Below are positions 1-6,631 of a DNA stretch of 11,150 bases, piece after piece. Location: NCBI GenBank assembly GCA_023248095.1, contig JAHFFF010000042.1:1-11150 (forward strand). Direction: 5' to 3'. The translations under genes and the position numbers were made by a program. Position 1 is the first letter of the stretch. Each line of letters starts with the position of its first letter. Under the pieces are notes generated by a model. It did not search any database and had not been told where the DNA came from. It saw nothing but the letters and a program-made list of their open reading frames with translations. The DNA comes from Candidatus Omnitrophota bacterium (GTDB lineage: Bacteria > Omnitrophota > Gorgyraeia > 1-14-0-20-64-10).

Positions 1-718
1 CCGCCATCTTGGTCAATGTGGCGTAGCGCATGTCGATCTCCGCCTGACCCGCCGTGGCCACCTCGTGGTGATGCTTCTCCACCGGGACGCCGGCCGCGCG
101 AGCCTTGTTCATGATCTCGCTGCGGATGTCCTGGAAGATATCGTGCGGCGGCACCGGGAAGTAGCCTTCCTTAAACCGGGGCTTGTAGCCCAGGTTCGGC
201 TTCTCATCCCGACCGGAGTTCCACGCCCCCTCGCTGGAATCCACGTAGTAATAGCTGGAGTTCTCCGTCGAATCGAAGCGGATGTCGTCGAAGATGAAGA
301 ATTCCGGTTCCGGCCCCCAGTAGCTCACGTCCGCGATGCCGGTTTTCTTCAGGTACGCCTCGGCCTTCTTGGCGATGAAGCGAGGATCGCGGCTGTAGGC
401 CTTCTTGGTCAGAGGATCGTAGATGTCGCAGACGACGCTCAAGGTCGGCACCTCGCAAACCGGATCCAAGACCGCGGTGGTCGGGTCAAGGTACAGGTTC
501 ATGTCCGACTCATGGATCTTCTGGAACCCGCGGATCGAGGAACCGTCGAACCCGATCCCATCCACCCAGATTCCTTCCTTGGTGTTCTCCGTCAACTCAG
601 AGACCGGAATGGAAAAGTGCTGCCAGGTACCCGGCAGGTCGTTGAACTTCAGGTCCACGACCTCAATCCGGTGATCCTTGATAATCTTGAATAGCCGGCG
701 CACTGCCTCCTCGTCCAA
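1..718 (-). CDS. glnA: Glutamine synthetase type I, N-terminal 239 residues (3' end outside window)
   Basis: Glutamine synthetase makes glutamine from glutamate, ammonia and ATP in the cytoplasm. My translation gives 239 residues that run off the window. Visible family motifs are DGSSIRGF (residues 58-65), EPEFFIFD (137-144, with metal-binding glutamates) and EKHHHEVATAGQAEID (214-229). The first 110 residues are the beta-grasp domain and the rest is the start of the catalytic domain. I chose the TTG at 718 because a perfect AGGAGG lies 5 nt upstream and the resulting N-terminus (MDEEAVRRLF) lines up within a few residues of the E. coli enzyme. The frame stays open upstream to a stop at 941-943, with an in-frame ATG at 844 that would add 42 residues; I consider that less likely. 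It sits downstream of porin-amtB-PII, as expected for ammonium assimilation. The adenylylation site would lie beyond the window edge. Confidence 0.96.
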   Translation of the reverse strand, partial: MDEEAVRRLFKIIKDHRIEVVDLKFNDLPGTWQHFSIPVSELTENTKEGIWVDGIGFDGSSIRGFQKIHESDMNLYLDPTTAVLDPVCEVPTLSVVCDIYDPLTKKAYSRDPRFIAKKAEAYLKKTGIADVSYWGPEPEFFIFDDIRFDSTENSSYYYVDSSEGAWNSGRDEKPNLGYKPRFKEGYFPVPPHDIFQDIRSEIMNKARAAGVPVEKHHHEVATAGQAEIDMRYATLTKMA

Positions 719-729
719 TTTTACCTCCT
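716..729 (-). promoter_or_regulatory. Ribosome binding site and TTG start of glnA
   Basis: On the minus strand the sequence reads AGGAGG (724-729), five bases, then TTG (716-718). This near-perfect Shine-Dalgarno is what decides the TTG start of glnA over the upstream in-frame ATG at 842-844. That ATG has its own GGAGG, but 10 nt away. Confidence 0.75.
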
Positions 730-973
730 GTGCGGAAGTCGCGACTCCCGATGCAGGTGCCTGAACAGGGCGCACCCGCGGCTTGCTATTCGTCCTTGCC
801 CTTTCCCTTTCTAACGTCGCCGAACCACCACGACCTCGTGCCATCGCTGATAATCCTCCATCCATTGAGCGGTTACGCATCATTGTGTTGCGGGATACCT
901 TCAGGGGACCCTGTAAGAAACACATTATCCCGAAAACCGATTAACGGGAGATTACATCTATGTTAAATCCGGA
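719..973 (-). other. PII-glnA intergenic region with short repeats; possible glnA leader or promoter
   Basis: These 255 bases separate the PII stop codon from the glnA TTG start. They contain a copy of TGTAATC at 950-956, repeating the one at 972-978 (start-to-start 22 bp). They also contain a weak GATAAT hexamer (924-929), a 5-bp-arm inverted repeat CAGGG/CCCTG (902-913) and a 5-bp-arm inverted repeat CACGA/TCGTG (829-840). No good sigma-54 (GG-N10-GC with flanking consensus) site and no clear U-tailed terminator were found. The last ~220 bases are open in the glnA frame. glnA could therefore be read from the amtB operon, from its own promoter here, or from both. Confidence 0.5.
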
Positions 974-981
974 TTACAGGG
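909..981 (-). repeat. 8-bp inverted repeat spanning the PII stop codon (possible RNA stem)
   Basis: On the plus strand CCCTGTAA (909-916) is the exact reverse complement of TTACAGGG (974-981), which includes the PII stop codon. The 57-nt loop holds a smaller 5-bp pair, TCCCG (945-949) with CGGGA (928-932). The arm at 909-913 could instead pair with CCCTG at 902-906. The sequence identity is direct observation; a regulatory or 3'-end role is inference. Confidence 0.4.
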
Positions 982-1312
982 CCGCCTCCCCCGCTTCCCC
1001 GGTCCGGATCCGGATCACCTCCTCCACAGGGGAAACGAAGATCTTACCATCCCCTACCGCACCGGTTTTGGCCGTATCCTGGATCGCCCGCAGAATCTTG
1101 GGGACATCCCGGTCGCTGACCACGATCTCCAACCTCATCTTGGGAAGCAGCTCCACCCGGTATTTGTCGCCGCGCCACTGTTGGACCACACCCTTCTGCT
1201 TGCCGTGGCCTTCCACCTCGCTGACGTTCAGACCCGGGAAGCCAACCTTTTCCAGAGCTTGACGTACCGCGGTTACCTTGTCAGGACGGATGATGGCTTC
1301 GATTCTTTTCAT
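974..1312 (-). CDS. glnK: Nitrogen regulatory protein PII
   Basis: PII is a small trimeric cytoplasmic sensor of 2-oxoglutarate and ATP/ADP. It gates AmtB and tunes glutamine synthetase and its modifying enzymes. The 112-residue product has the standard length. The T-loop keeps Q39 (2-oxoglutarate binding) and Y51, the usual uridylylation site, in RGDKYRVELLPK. The nucleotide-binding signature TGAVGDGKIFV is at residues 83-93. The C-terminus adds a short acidic tail (GEAGEAAL). The ATG overlaps the amtB stop by 4 nt (ATGA), so the two are translationally coupled. By context this is the AmtB-linked paralogue (GlnK), but sequence alone does not separate GlnK from GlnB. Y51 implies that regulation by a GlnD-type uridylyltransferase is possible. 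Confidence 0.97.
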   Translation of the reverse strand: MKRIEAIIRPDKVTAVRQALEKVGFPGLNVSEVEGHGKQKGVVQQWRGDKYRVELLPKMRLEIVVSDRDVPKILRAIQDTAKTGAVGDGKIFVSPVEEVIRIRTGEAGEAAL

Positions 1313-2910
1313 CTTCTCCCTCCTCCCACAGGCTCCTCCTTCTCCGTGCCCAGTCCGTTGGGCCCCTTGGAGAAAGGTGTCTCCGAGAATTTATCCAATT
1401 TGATTCCCACGTAGCCCGGAACACCCATTTCGGGGATGTCCAGACCCTCCACCTCAGCGGCCGGACTGACTCGATTGCCGATTGCCAACTCAATCAGCTT
1501 GAAGACAATCAGCGAGATGAGGCCCACGTACACGAAGTTCGCCAGCACCCCGACGCACTCCGCGGTAAACTGGGAAGCATCCCCGTAGAACAGCCCCTTC
1601 ACCGTTCCGGCGACCCCATTCCAACCATCCCCATACGTGCCGTCGGCGAACAACCCCAGGGAAAGCACACCCCAGGCACCGCAGGTCCCATGGACCGAGA
1701 TGGCACCCACAGGATCATCGATCTTGAGTGCCCGCTCGACGAGGAAGGCCGACTCAACCACCAGCACACCGGCGATCAGCCCGATGATGCAAGCGCTCCC
1801 CGAGTTGACAAAGGCGCAGGGAGCGGTAATCGCCACCAGCCCCGCCAGCATCCCGTTACACATCATGCTGGGATCCGGACTTTTGGACCGTATCCACCAC
1901 ATCCACAAGGTTGCCGCCACCGCCCCTGTCGCGGAAGCCAACATCGTATTGGTCGCAACCACGGCGATCCGCAGATCGGTACCGGCCAGCGTGGAACCGG
2001 GATTGAACCCGAACCACCCGAAGGCCAGAATGAAGGTCCCGATAATCGCCATTGGAATGCTGTGCCCAGGAATAGCGTTGTGTGACCCGTCGCGGTTGTA
2101 CTTGCCGATCCGCGGACCCAGCACCCAGGCACCCACCAGGCCGATGACCCCTCCGCACATGTGCACCACCGAGGACCCGGCAAAATCGACGTGCCCGTGG
2201 CCAAGCCCGAAATTCTTCCCCAACTGGGAGAGCCATCCCCCACCCCAAACCCAGTTCCCGTAGATCGGGTAGATGATCGTGCCGACAGCGCAGCCATAAA
2301 GGAAAAATGCGGAGTACTTCCATCGTTCCGCACAGGCACCCGTCGGAATCGTTGCGGTGGTATCCATGAAAACCATCTGGAAGAGAAACAGGGTGAAGAC
2401 TGCCACATCGTATCCGCCTGACAGCAAGAATCCCTTGGTACCGAAGAGACCGAAGCTCTTCCCAAAGAGCTGAACGGTGAATTCTTGGTTCAGGCCGTCA
2501 AAACCTCCCATCGTGCCAATGGCACCCAACCCCCCAAACATGAAGGCAAAACCACACAGGTAGAAACCCAGCATGCCGAGCGGATAGATCATGAAGTTCA
2601 TGGCCATCGTGTGGGCCACGTTCTTCGCCCGTGTCAGACCGGTCTCCACCATGGCAAACCCCGCCTGCATGAACATGACGAGGAATCCGGTGATCAAGGT
2701 CCAGACAACGTTGATGGAGACCTTGTTATGGCCCACTGCATTGGCCAACTCCGCCATGGTGGGTTCACCCGGCTTTGCCGCCGGCACATCGATGGCCGAT
2801 CCCGTATTCGCCCCGCCGGGATCTGGATTCGCCGCCAGCGCAATGGCCGGCAGCGCAAAACCTAACACCAGCAATCCTAAAAAGATCCAGCTACCGATTT
2901 TCCTGCGCAT
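1309..2910 (-). CDS. amtB: Ammonium transporter, Amt/AmtB family
   Basis: This is an inner-membrane ammonium channel, normally trimeric. The 533-residue product begins with a cleavable signal peptide (residues 1-27, ending AIALA), then about 40 linker residues, then the 11-helix Amt core (about 65-475). Conserved features include DFAGSSVVH (D242 and H250) and SVHGTCGAWG (H407), giving the twin histidines of the pore, plus the GLD..EMG..Y stretch (489-500) typical of Amt C-terminal regions. About 33 residues after that (501-533) extend the cytosolic tail beyond the usual end. The start is an ATG preceded by AAGGAGG, which overlaps the stop codon of the porin gene; the gap is 13 nt. It overlaps the PII gene by 4 nt. 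This is the standard amtB-glnK pairing, in which PII blocks the channel when nitrogen is plentiful. Confidence 0.97.
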   Translation of the reverse strand: MRRKIGSWIFLGLLVLGFALPAIALAANPDPGGANTGSAIDVPAAKPGEPTMAELANAVGHNKVSINVVWTLITGFLVMFMQAGFAMVETGLTRAKNVAHTMAMNFMIYPLGMLGFYLCGFAFMFGGLGAIGTMGGFDGLNQEFTVQLFGKSFGLFGTKGFLLSGGYDVAVFTLFLFQMVFMDTTATIPTGACAERWKYSAFFLYGCAVGTIIYPIYGNWVWGGGWLSQLGKNFGLGHGHVDFAGSSVVHMCGGVIGLVGAWVLGPRIGKYNRDGSHNAIPGHSIPMAIIGTFILAFGWFGFNPGSTLAGTDLRIAVVATNTMLASATGAVAATLWMWWIRSKSPDPSMMCNGMLAGLVAITAPCAFVNSGSACIIGLIAGVLVVESAFLVERALKIDDPVGAISVHGTCGAWGVLSLGLFADGTYGDGWNGVAGTVKGLFYGDASQFTAECVGVLANFVYVGLISLIVFKLIELAIGNRVSPAAEVEGLDIPEMGVPGYVGIKLDKFSETPFSKGPNGLGTEKEEPVGGGRR

Positions 2911-2923
2911 CTGATTCTCCTCC

Positions 2924-4210
2924 TTAGAACGGGTAAATGACTTCCGCGCTGATCGTATCCTGGGTATTATCCCGGCTGCTGCCCGCGCTGAAGACGGCGT
3001 CGCTGGCGTGATCGTGCCGGTACTCCAACCGGGTGATCAGATCCTTGTATACCTTGAATTCGTTGGTCAGCGTCAACTCCCACAGCCGGACATCACCCAC
3101 CCCGTTGGCCGTACGCACGCCGGTGCGGACCCCATCCATGTCCGCAAAGTACTCCGCACGACCCGCCAGCGCATACCAGTCATTGAACTGGTAGCGAGCG
3201 TAGCCGGCAATGCCATGCCAGGAGGCATTCTCCGCGGGGCTTTCAGAAACAGCATCCTCCTCGTGGCCGAAGTCGTAGTTGAGCTTCAGGCCCAGCTTGT
3301 CGGTCGGGTTGTAGCCCAGGACAATGTCGATCAGGTGCCGATCATCCCGGTTATCGCTTCCCTGCTCCGCCCCATGCAGGCCGGTCACCGATAGGAAGGT
3401 CTGAGGCGTGGGGGTCATGATGGCGGTCCACTCAATTGATTTGGCCGTGTTGTTGTCATCCACCACATCCCAGCCCTGATTCACCCCAAATACCGTGGTC
3501 AGCCAACTGGCTACGGGATAGCTCAAGCGAACGCCCGTATGAGTAAATGGAATCGCATACCCAAACAGATAGGAGCGGGAGAAGTTCCAGTTGTCCTTGG
3601 ACTCAATGACCTCCGCTCCATGCAAAGTGACGAACTTCCCGAACTTTACATCCAACCCCTTGCCGACAGGCAGCAAGGCCTCCGCGTACATCTGCTGAAG
3701 ATCCACCTCGTCCGAGCCGGAACCCAGGCCGCTCGTCACGGATCCTACGATTTCCGCATCCTCGCCAAAATCAAGATCCGCCCGGAAACCAACCGGCGCT
3801 TCAGCCGAAACCGGCTTTTGCAAAACAATCTCCAGCGCATTCGGCTGGAAACCGTTCGCCTCGGTGTCGAACACCCGCAGGCTGGTGGCCCGGCTCTCCG
3901 GATTCTGAGTGTTGTAAACGTATGAGGCATCCACGAATCCGCTCAACTCCAGATTCTTCACCCAGGAGGGAATCTCCCCATGTCCGCCTTCCCCTGCCGT
4001 CGGAGGCAGGGCCCCGATCACCGGCTGCATGGGCTGCGCCTTTTGCTCTTGCTTTGCCAGCCGGTCCTCCAACCGCTGGAGGCGCCCTTTCAGGTCTACA
4101 ATTTCACTCTTGAGTTCGCTTGTTTCATCGGCAGTCGCCGGCAGCACCGGCATCGCGAGGGAAACACCAACAACGGAAAGACCCATCGTGACTCGTTGTA
4201 GCCATTGCAT
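2924..4210 (-). CDS. Outer-membrane beta-barrel porin with N-terminal coiled coil (OmpL/bbp2-like)
   Basis: The 428-residue product has a signal peptide (about 1-27, cleavage near PATA/DE). A charged heptad-type segment (about 29-60, SEIVDLKGRLQRLEDRLAK) predicts a periplasmic coiled coil. A Pro/Gly linker follows, then alternating amphipathic strands from about 88 to the end. The chain ends in YPF, the terminal phenylalanine typical of outer-membrane barrels recognised by the BAM machinery. It resembles the putative beta-barrel porin-2 (OmpL-like) family, but its solute is unknown. It is the first gene of the ammonium cluster, 13 nt before amtB, which suggests uptake of ammonium or another small nitrogen source across the outer membrane (inference). 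The ATG has AAGGAGG upstream with an 11-nt gap, slightly long; no better in-frame start was found. Confidence 0.85.
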   Translation of the reverse strand: MQWLQRVTMGLSVVGVSLAMPVLPATADETSELKSEIVDLKGRLQRLEDRLAKQEQKAQPMQPVIGALPPTAGEGGHGEIPSWVKNLELSGFVDASYVYNTQNPESRATSLRVFDTEANGFQPNALEIVLQKPVSAEAPVGFRADLDFGEDAEIVGSVTSGLGSGSDEVDLQQMYAEALLPVGKGLDVKFGKFVTLHGAEVIESKDNWNFSRSYLFGYAIPFTHTGVRLSYPVASWLTTVFGVNQGWDVVDDNNTAKSIEWTAIMTPTPQTFLSVTGLHGAEQGSDNRDDRHLIDIVLGYNPTDKLGLKLNYDFGHEEDAVSESPAENASWHGIAGYARYQFNDWYALAGRAEYFADMDGVRTGVRTANGVGDVRLWELTLTNEFKVYKDLITRLEYRHDHASDAVFSAGSSRDNTQDTISAEVIYPF

Positions 4211-4267
4211 CGGGGAGCAAACCTCCTTCTTATTGATCTTTCAGGGTATTGTCGGGTTAAACTAAGG

Positions 4268-4281
4268 GACGGAATTCCGTC
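4268..4281. promoter_or_regulatory. Perfect 14-bp palindrome, candidate operator
   Basis: GACGGAATTCCGTC is its own reverse complement and has no spacer. It lies 12 nt downstream of the TATAAT hexamer and 57 nt upstream of the porin start. With no loop it cannot form a normal hairpin, so a dimeric DNA-binding protein site overlapping the start of transcription is the natural reading. The regulator is not identifiable from the window. Confidence 0.45.
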
Positions 4282-4293
4282 GAGTTGATTACG

Positions 4294-4299
4294 ATTATA
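4294..4299 (-). promoter_or_regulatory. Putative -10 element of the porin-amtB-PII promoter
   Basis: A perfect TATAAT is read on the minus strand in the only sizeable gap before the porin gene. The expected -35 region 16-18 nt further upstream (TATTTT-like) matches TTGACA poorly, and there is no extended -10 TG. If real, the promoter is probably weak or activator-dependent, with a start near 4287 and a leader of about 75 nt. No sigma-54 type site was found here. Confidence 0.4.
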
Positions 4300-4350
4300 C
4301 GGAAGGAGGTTACTGGAAAATAACTACCAGGTTAAATCTTTGTAAACAAC

Positions 4351-6159
4351 TTACTCGTAATCGAGAGAGACTTGGAAGGTTTTGGGCTCCTTCCTCCAAT
4401 CGGAAGAAGGAAATGGCGGAAAGGGAGAGGTCGCTAAGACGGCCTGCTCAGCAAGACGGCGCAGATCCCCCTCATCGGCCTTGATCACGCGCGGAGACCC
4501 TTTCAGGCGACCATCGGGCGTGAGCGTAAATTGCACGGTGGCCTTGCCCCTCGCCTTCTCCACTAAGGACTGCAATTGCGCAACCGCCTGGATCCGCTGC
4601 TGCAACAGGAGATGGTAGGGGGAGTTAGTGAGGAGCTGCGAGACCCTCGCTTCCTTCCCTCCGGTCAAGGCAGACTCGCCGCTCTGGCCGGTGAGGATGT
4701 GGGGGGTCAGAAAAACCACCAGCTCTGTTTTCTTCACGGTATTCTTGGTGGAGCGGAACGGAATCCCCAGGATGGGAATATCCCCAAGAATCGGGATTCG
4801 CTGTTGATCTCGCGACTTCTCATCCCTGATGAGACCCCCTAAGATAACGGTTCCTCCGTCTTCGACGAGCAGGACGGTCTCTGCCTCCGCCGTCTCAACG
4901 ATGGGGATCTCATTCTTCTGGGAGGTGGTCAGCGTCCCGGTTTTGGTGCTGACCTCCGGCCGGATCTTCATCTGGACAAAACCATCTCGCGCAATCGTCG
5001 GGGTGACAAACATCTTGATCCCCACATCGAGGAAGGTTACACTCTCCGCCGTGACGGCAGTACCGGTGCCGGCTTGAGAAACGGTGTTGGTTATGTAGGG
5101 CTCCTTGGAGCCAACCAGGATCTTGGCCTCCTGGTTGTTCACCACGGTCAACCTCGGTTCGGAGAGGATCTTCGTGTCGCCGAAGGTGCGCAAGGCCTCC
5201 ACCAGCGCCTTGTAATCCCCCCCCTTGCTGAGTGAAGACTGTGCGACCTTCACAATCAGTCCGCTGGTGAGGTTCAGCGCGTTCGGCCCCTTGATGTCGA
5301 TGTTCTCCCGAGCAAGCACCTGCCAATCAATCCCGAGTTGGAATTTGTCGGAGAGGGTGACCTGCAGGATCTTGGCATCGATGAGAACCTCCGTGGAACG
5401 CTCATCGAAGGCCTCAATCATCTTTCGCAGCTCTTTTAGCCGGTTCGGGTAATCGGAGATGGCCACCTGGTTGGTCCGCTCATCGATGGAGATCTTCCCC
5501 ACACCCTTGGTGACGGCCTCCTGCAGGATGGGACCCAGGGTTTTGACGGCCCCGTAATTGAAGGAAAAGAGCTGGGTCTCGATCGGTTGATCCATCTGCT
5601 GCGCTAACTTGTCCATCTGCTCCACCAAGTTAGGCGTATCCATGAGGATGAGGGTGTTGGTGGCCTCGTCGGCGATCACCCGGCCGATGTTGGACTTCAC
5701 CTGGCTTAAGGAACGGCTCACATCCGCCGCCTTCGCATAACGCAGCGCCATGGACTTGAATACGCGCCGGTCCTGATACGGCATGCCGTGCAGAAGCTCG
5801 TAATCCCGCTGGGTCATGATCGTCAGGATCTGGCCGCGGCGCTCGTACGCCAGCTCGTTGGCCGCCAGGATCACCTCCAGCGCCTCCCAGGGGTCCACAT
5901 CCTTTACGAAGAGGGTCACCTTGCCGCTGACATTGCGGCCGGCCACCACGTTGAATCCCGCCTGCTCCGCCAGAAGTTTAAGAATCTCGACGATGTCCAC
6001 ATCCTGGAACTGCAGGCTGATCTTGGCGGAGGCAGAACCCGGAACATTCTGCGCAACGCGCTCCTCCGCGGCAACCGCCCCTTCCATCGCACCGCAGGGA
6101 ATGGCCAGGATGAGCAGGGAGACCAGCCAATGGCCCTTCCGACTACATGCGAATCTCAC
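4351..6159 (-). CDS. gspD: Type II secretion secretin with TonB-like C-terminal domain
   Basis: This is the outer-membrane ring through which secreted proteins leave. The 602-residue product has a signal peptide (about 1-31), a short STN-type N-terminal domain (about 46-115), two N1-type ring modules (about 133-192 and 195-255) and the secretin core (about 256-490). The core carries the signature IPILGDIPILGIPF (455-468). A linker (about 491-536) leads to residues 537-602, which look like a TonB C-terminal domain: VQFTLTPDGRLKG, then LRRLAEQAVLATSPFPPFP, then a final strand FQVSLDYE. That addition is unusual for a secretin. The start is GTG at 6159 with GGAGG nine bases upstream; it overlaps the upstream gene by 17 nt. 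The N-domain number is low for GspD, so a PilQ/MshL-like assignment is possible, but the pseudopilin neighbours favour T2SS. Confidence 0.92.
   Translation of the reverse strand: MRFACSRKGHWLVSLLILAIPCGAMEGAVAAEERVAQNVPGSASAKISLQFQDVDIVEILKLLAEQAGFNVVAGRNVSGKVTLFVKDVDPWEALEVILAANELAYERRGQILTIMTQRDYELLHGMPYQDRRVFKSMALRYAKAADVSRSLSQVKSNIGRVIADEATNTLILMDTPNLVEQMDKLAQQMDQPIETQLFSFNYGAVKTLGPILQEAVTKGVGKISIDERTNQVAISDYPNRLKELRKMIEAFDERSTEVLIDAKILQVTLSDKFQLGIDWQVLARENIDIKGPNALNLTSGLIVKVAQSSLSKGGDYKALVEALRTFGDTKILSEPRLTVVNNQEAKILVGSKEPYITNTVSQAGTGTAVTAESVTFLDVGIKMFVTPTIARDGFVQMKIRPEVSTKTGTLTTSQKNEIPIVETAEAETVLLVEDGGTVILGGLIRDEKSRDQQRIPILGDIPILGIPFRSTKNTVKKTELVVFLTPHILTGQSGESALTGGKEARVSQLLTNSPYHLLLQQRIQAVAQLQSLVEKARGKATVQFTLTPDGRLKGSPRVIKADEGDLRRLAEQAVLATSPFPPFPSSDWRKEPKTFQVSLDYE
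4354..4551 (-). other. Region encoding the TonB-like C-terminal domain of the secretin
   Basis: This stretch encodes residues 537-602 of the secretin. In TonB C-terminal domains the pattern is a beta strand with a DG turn, a helix of the form L...A..AV, a PFPPFP loop and a closing strand; all four occur here in order. The domain boundary is estimated by eye. Confidence 0.65.
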
Positions 6160-6631
6160 GCGTTTCTCCCTCCGTCTCCAACGTCACGGAGCGTTCATCG
6201 ATCCGCACAACCTTGGAAGGACCCACCTGCTGCCCCTCGGTCACCCACAGCTGCTGTTTCTGCTCCGGATCTTCCAGGAGCGCCCGCTTGACAGCTCCCA
6301 AGAGGATCCCCTTCACCCTCCACTGGATTTTCTTGGGAATCTCATCCGTCCACCCCTCCAGCTTTTTGGATTGGACCGCCTTAGGCTGAGCCAGCAAGCT
6401 GCCGGGTAAATTCAAGGAAGGAACCTGCGCCATCGGCTGTTCGAGATCCCCTAAGCTCGGCAGAATAGGCTGCATCGGCGCGCGTGCAGCCAGAACCGAC
6501 CGGAGCATATCCAAACCTAGCAGAAGGACAAGGAACAGCCCGACCCCCACCAGCACCAGGCTGGCCTGCCGGAGGCGCTGTTGCGTCTGTTTAAGCTCCC
6601 GAAGCGATGTGACGGATACCGCTGCTCTCAT
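6143..6631 (-). CDS. gspC: GspC/PilP-like inner-membrane linker to the secretin
   Basis: The 162-residue product has a cytoplasmic N-terminus rich in Gln and Arg, one membrane helix (about 24-45), a Pro-rich periplasmic linker (about 50-95) and a small beta domain (about 104-160). In the beta domain, VKGILLGAVKRALLEDP and LWVTEGQQVGPSKVVRI match the homology-region pattern of GspC and PilP. That domain joins the inner-membrane platform to the secretin N-domains. The PDZ or coiled-coil domain found at the C-terminus of many GspC proteins is absent, so the protein is PilP-sized. It directly precedes the secretin, as gspC does in most T2SS clusters, and overlaps it by 17 nt. Its ATG overlaps the stop of the GspM-like gene (ATGA). 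Confidence 0.8.
   Translation of the reverse strand: MRAAVSVTSLRELKQTQQRLRQASLVLVGVGLFLVLLLGLDMLRSVLAARAPMQPILPSLGDLEQPMAQVPSLNLPGSLLAQPKAVQSKKLEGWTDEIPKKIQWRVKGILLGAVKRALLEDPEQKQQLWVTEGQQVGPSKVVRIDERSVTLETEGETREIRM

Noticed and set aside
65..694. Long plus-strand open frame opposite glnA
   Set aside because: It is antisense to a clearly recognised glutamine synthetase, has no family resemblance, and is explained by the codon bias of the real gene.
828..843. TGGCACG on the minus strand as the -24 half of a sigma-54 promoter
   Set aside because: The -24 half is perfect, but the correctly spaced -12 position reads CGTGG, without the essential GC.
846..860. GG-N10-GC spacing (TGGAGGATTATCAGC on the minus strand) as a sigma-54 promoter for glnA
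   Set aside because: Only the two dinucleotides and a flanking T match; the -12 part is CAGC rather than TTGC. About one such spacing is expected by chance in 250 bp.
928..949. TCCCG/CGGGA hairpin as a rho-independent terminator after PII
   Set aside because: It is a 5-bp stem with a 12-nt loop and no U-tract immediately after it.
4300..4350. CTGG...CCAG pair after gspD as a terminator
   Set aside because: The arms are only 4 bp with a 10-nt AT-rich loop and there is no following T-run; too weak to call.
5788..6409. Two plus-strand open frames of 167 and 197 codons opposite gspD and gspC
   Set aside because: They are shadows of recognised minus-strand genes, with compositions rich in Arg and Ser and no recognisable domain.
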